Shown here one piece after another: positions 61,777-64,000 of a stretch of DNA of 64,000 nt; positions within the stretch are counted from its first letter, which is position 1, and every line of letters starts with the position of its first letter. The notes beneath the pieces were generated by a model. It was given only the letters and a program-made list of their open reading frames with translations, made no database searches and was not told where the DNA came from. The translations under genes and the position numbers were made by a program. The stretch is from NCBI GenBank assembly GCA_013336525.1, contig JAAXTM010000007.1, forward strand, positions 36,688 through 100,687, written 5' to 3'. This DNA is from Geobacteraceae bacterium (GTDB lineage Bacteria > Desulfobacterota > Desulfuromonadia > Geobacterales > Pseudopelobacteraceae).

Positions 61777-64000
61777 ATGAAGAAAAACAGATTTATTGCT
61801 ATGTTATTGGCTGTAACAATGATGGTTATCGGCACACTTTCCAGCGCATCAGCCGCTGAACAAGCCGAAACAATGTCCCTGGTTGTCAAGCTAATCAACG
61901 GCCTTACCGCTGTTGAGCAGACAGCGGTGATTGACCGCAACGGCGGTATCGAGACGTCATCAATACCGGCCTTGCGGCTGCATGTGATCGCTGTACCGGC
62001 AACCAACTTCTCCCTCACCCTTGAAAATTACCAGACAGATAGCCAGGTTGAAAGTGTCGAACTTAATAAGACACGTAAGGCTGAAGGCATCCCTGGTGAC
62101 TTAAGTTACGGGGTCCAGTGGGCATTGTCAAAAATCGGCTGGGAATCGGCCTTCGGTACGATCACCCCAACTGGATCTGCAAAATTAGCCATTCTTGATA
62201 CGGGTGTTGATGCTTCGCATCCGGACCTGAACAGTAATATCATTCCAGGCACATCCATTCTCAACGGTACAAACGGCCTTAGCGACCCTAACGGTCACGG
62301 GACATCACTGGCCGGCATCGTCGCTGCTCTGACCGATAACGGGGAAGGCATAGCAGGTATCAGTTATGCCGGTGTGCATATTATGCCGGTGACTGTCCTG
62401 GGCGCAAACGGTGTTGGTCAGGACAGCGACATCATCGCAGGCATCATCTGGGCTGCTGACAATGGCGCAGACGTTATTCTCATGGGGTTCAGTAACCCGG
62501 ATTTCAGCCAAAACCTTCAGGATGCTATTGATTATGCCTGGTCAAAAGGTGCGGTAATGGTTGCCGCAGCTGGCAACGATGGTATGAGCACCCCCACTTT
62601 CCCGGCAGGACACCGGGGTGTTGTTGGTGTCTCGGCCACTGACCCAAATGATGCACTCTATGTTGGCAGTAATTATGGCCAGCAGGTTTTTCTTGCTGCC
62701 CCTGGAACTGATATCTATACAACCGGTCTTGACAACTCCTATGATTACATCAGCGGCACTTCGGCTTCATCGGCAATTGTTGCGGGAGTAGCCGCCTTCA
62801 TGAAAGCAGTTGATCCCGCACTGACCAACGGGGTTATTGTCGGGCGTCTGGCCCGCTCAGCTGATGCCGTTGGTACGGTGGATGACCCAAACAACCCGAC
62901 AATGTTCGGTAACGGAAGGGTCAACATGGCAAGCGCCTTGGTTAATGATATTACCGATGAGGTCCAACCGACCGGTGCGGCGCCTGTTGGAGTGGGCGGA
63001 CCGTTCGTGGGTCCTTATACGGCGGCGTGCAGCATCCCAAGGACCATTGTATCAATTTCCAGCAGCCCCCAGCAATCTGCATTGACAAGTGGAATAGCAA
63101 AATCTACCACTTACAATATTACTGTAAAGGCTGGAGAGGGCTCATCCAATACAGCTACGTTAACTGTAATGGGGCTGCCAACAGGCGCAACAGCTTTGTT
63201 CGCAGCCAAGCCATTAAAATTAAACAACAAAACGGTCTATACATCAATGACTGTCACTACTGCTGCCTCCACCCTTGCGGGTAACTTTCCATTAACCATT
63301 GAGAATAGTAGCAACGATGTTACCGGGCACGCAACACTTGTCATTGGGAATGCAGCTGCTACCTTAACATTGGGTGACCTGACCCAGACTTACGACGGCA
63401 CGCCTAAAGCGGCGACTGTTACTACTTCACCGGCAGGTCTTATCGGTGTCGCTGTTACCTATGACGGCTCAGCTGTTGCACCGTCAGCTATCGGCAGCTA
63501 TGCCGTTGTGGCAACCCTGACCAATGACAATTATCAGGCAGCAAATGCCACCGGCACACTGGTGATCGGCAAAGGTACTGCTACATTGACATTGGGCGGT
63601 TTAAACCAGGAGTACAACACTACTCCTAAAGCGGTTACTGTTACTACTTCGCCGGCAGGTCTTACCGGTGTAGCTGTTACCTATGACGGTTCAGCTGTTG
63701 CACCGACCAACCCAGGCAGCTATGCCGTTGTGGCAACCCTGACCAATGACAATTATCAGGCAGCCGATGCCACCGGCACACTGGTGATCGGCAAGGGTAC
63801 TGCTATATTGACATTGGGCGGTTTAAACCAGGAGTACAACACTACTCCTAAAGCGGTTACTGTTACTACTTCACCGGCAGGTCTTACCGGTGTAGCTGTT
63901 ACCTATGACGGTTCAGCTGTTGCACCGACCAACCCAGGCAGCTATGCCGTTGTGGCAACCCTGACCAATGACAATTATCAGGCAGCCGATGCCACCGGCA
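61777..64000 (+). CDS. Secreted subtilisin-like (S8) protease with MBG-like repeats (partial)
   Basis: Open to the right edge, at least 741 codons. ATG 61777 follows GGAGGGCGTC. The signal peptide (about 1-27, ending SSASA) precedes an inhibitor-like propeptide (about 28-105). The S8 domain has an intact catalytic triad: D141 in ILDTGVDASHPDL, H174 in NGHGTSLAGIV and S329 in SGTSASSAIVAG. A PKD/CARDB-like linker (about 425-525) follows, then tandem MBG-like repeats of 75 residues (TLTLGGLNQEYN, AVTVTTSPAGLTG, YDGSAVAPTNPGSYAVVATL). It shares the sigma-54 and palindrome pattern with the cytochrome operons. It may process secreted cytochromes, as the protease OzpA is reported to do for OmcZ (analogy only). 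Confidence 0.9.
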   Translation, partial: MKKNRFIAMLLAVTMMVIGTLSSASAAEQAETMSLVVKLINGLTAVEQTAVIDRNGGIETSSIPALRLHVIAVPATNFSLTLENYQTDSQVESVELNKTRKAEGIPGDLSYGVQWALSKIGWESAFGTITPTGSAKLAILDTGVDASHPDLNSNIIPGTSILNGTNGLSDPNGHGTSLAGIVAALTDNGEGIAGISYAGVHIMPVTVLGANGVGQDSDIIAGIIWAADNGADVILMGFSNPDFSQNLQDAIDYAWSKGAVMVAAAGNDGMSTPTFPAGHRGVVGVSATDPNDALYVGSNYGQQVFLAAPGTDIYTTGLDNSYDYISGTSASSAIVAGVAAFMKAVDPALTNGVIVGRLARSADAVGTVDDPNNPTMFGNGRVNMASALVNDITDEVQPTGAAPVGVGGPFVGPYTAACSIPRTIVSISSSPQQSALTSGIAKSTTYNITVKAGEGSSNTATLTVMGLPTGATALFAAKPLKLNNKTVYTSMTVTTAASTLAGNFPLTIENSSNDVTGHATLVIGNAAATLTLGDLTQTYDGTPKAATVTTSPAGLIGVAVTYDGSAVAPSAIGSYAVVATLTNDNYQAANATGTLVIGKGTATLTLGGLNQEYNTTPKAVTVTTSPAGLTGVAVTYDGSAVAPTNPGSYAVVATLTNDNYQAADATGTLVIGKGTAILTLGGLNQEYNTTPKAVTVTTSPAGLTGVAVTYDGSAVAPTNPGSYAVVATLTNDNYQAADATG
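63361..64000 (+). repeat. 225-bp tandem repeats in the subtilase gene
   Basis: Units begin near 63361, 63586 and 63811 (period exactly 225 bp, 75 codons). The second and third units are nearly identical in DNA, the first is more diverged, so the array has expanded recently or is being homogenised. It continues past the window edge. Confidence 0.85.

Noticed and set aside
1..64000. CRISPR arrays, prophage or complete insertion sequences
   Set aside because: No regularly spaced repeats, integrase or transposase genes were seen. The 225-bp units at the right end are coding repeats in a surface protease.

Overview
The window reads as a chromosome segment of a Geobacter-like, metal-reducing member of the Desulfuromonadia. 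This is inferred from eight multiheme c-type cytochromes, a porin-cytochrome cluster, sigma-54 control, flagellar and chemotaxis genes, and cobalamin and selenocysteine genes. No marker gene fixes the species.

Layout. 1-12.6 kb: nickel regulator nikR (cut by the left edge), ECF transporter genes cbiQ-cbiO, a murI-gerMN-metH operon, glgC, and a cobalamin group with an apparent CobJ-CobQ fusion. 12.6-20.5 kb: lytic transglycosylase, a FleQ/FlrA-type flagellar regulator, and cheW-cheA-cheR-HDOD-cheB. 20.5-26.7 kb: prfC, a DoxX protein, a small lipoprotein, a LysR regulator, a degenerate tRNA-Sec-like sequence and selB. 26.7-30.4 kb: two hexaheme cytochromes, a parvulin-type isomerase lipoprotein and a small secreted protein. 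30.5-50.4 kb: the cytochrome region. 50.6-61.1 kb: Sel1 protein, sigma-54 response regulator, NrfJ-like protein, TonB-like protein, a histidine kinase with a c-type heme motif, a GGDEF/EAL regulator and an HDOD-kinase. 61.8 kb to the end: a subtilase with tandem MBG-like repeats, cut by the right edge.

Main discovery. Two large cytochromes (30571-34332 and 37137-40487, both minus strand) each contain one in-frame UGA. Each UGA is followed, after exactly 10 nt, by a 6-bp stem with a 4-nt AGGU or AGUU loop, which fits a bacterial SECIS element. The frame stays open, and the residues around the UGA are conserved between the two (GxW-U-xPSxRQxA). Upstream of each UGA lie the signal peptide and first heme site; downstream lie seven CXXCH motifs and a PKD-like tail. 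I interpret both as octaheme selenocysteine cytochromes. selB is in the same window.

Regulation. Sigma-54-type promoters (GG-N10-GC) lie upstream of both selenocytochromes and of the tetraheme gene that heads the porin-cytochrome operon, each with the -12 GC 136-137 bp before the start codon. A fourth lies upstream of the subtilase. Each has copies or half-sites of a palindrome near TGGGTnATnnnnACCCA some 130-290 bp upstream. A plausible circuit is the heme-motif kinase (55004-56497), the sigma-54 activator (51362-52876), then these operons. A separate NarL-type two-component system sits between the two selenocytochromes. By motif count the window encodes about 64 cytochrome hemes.
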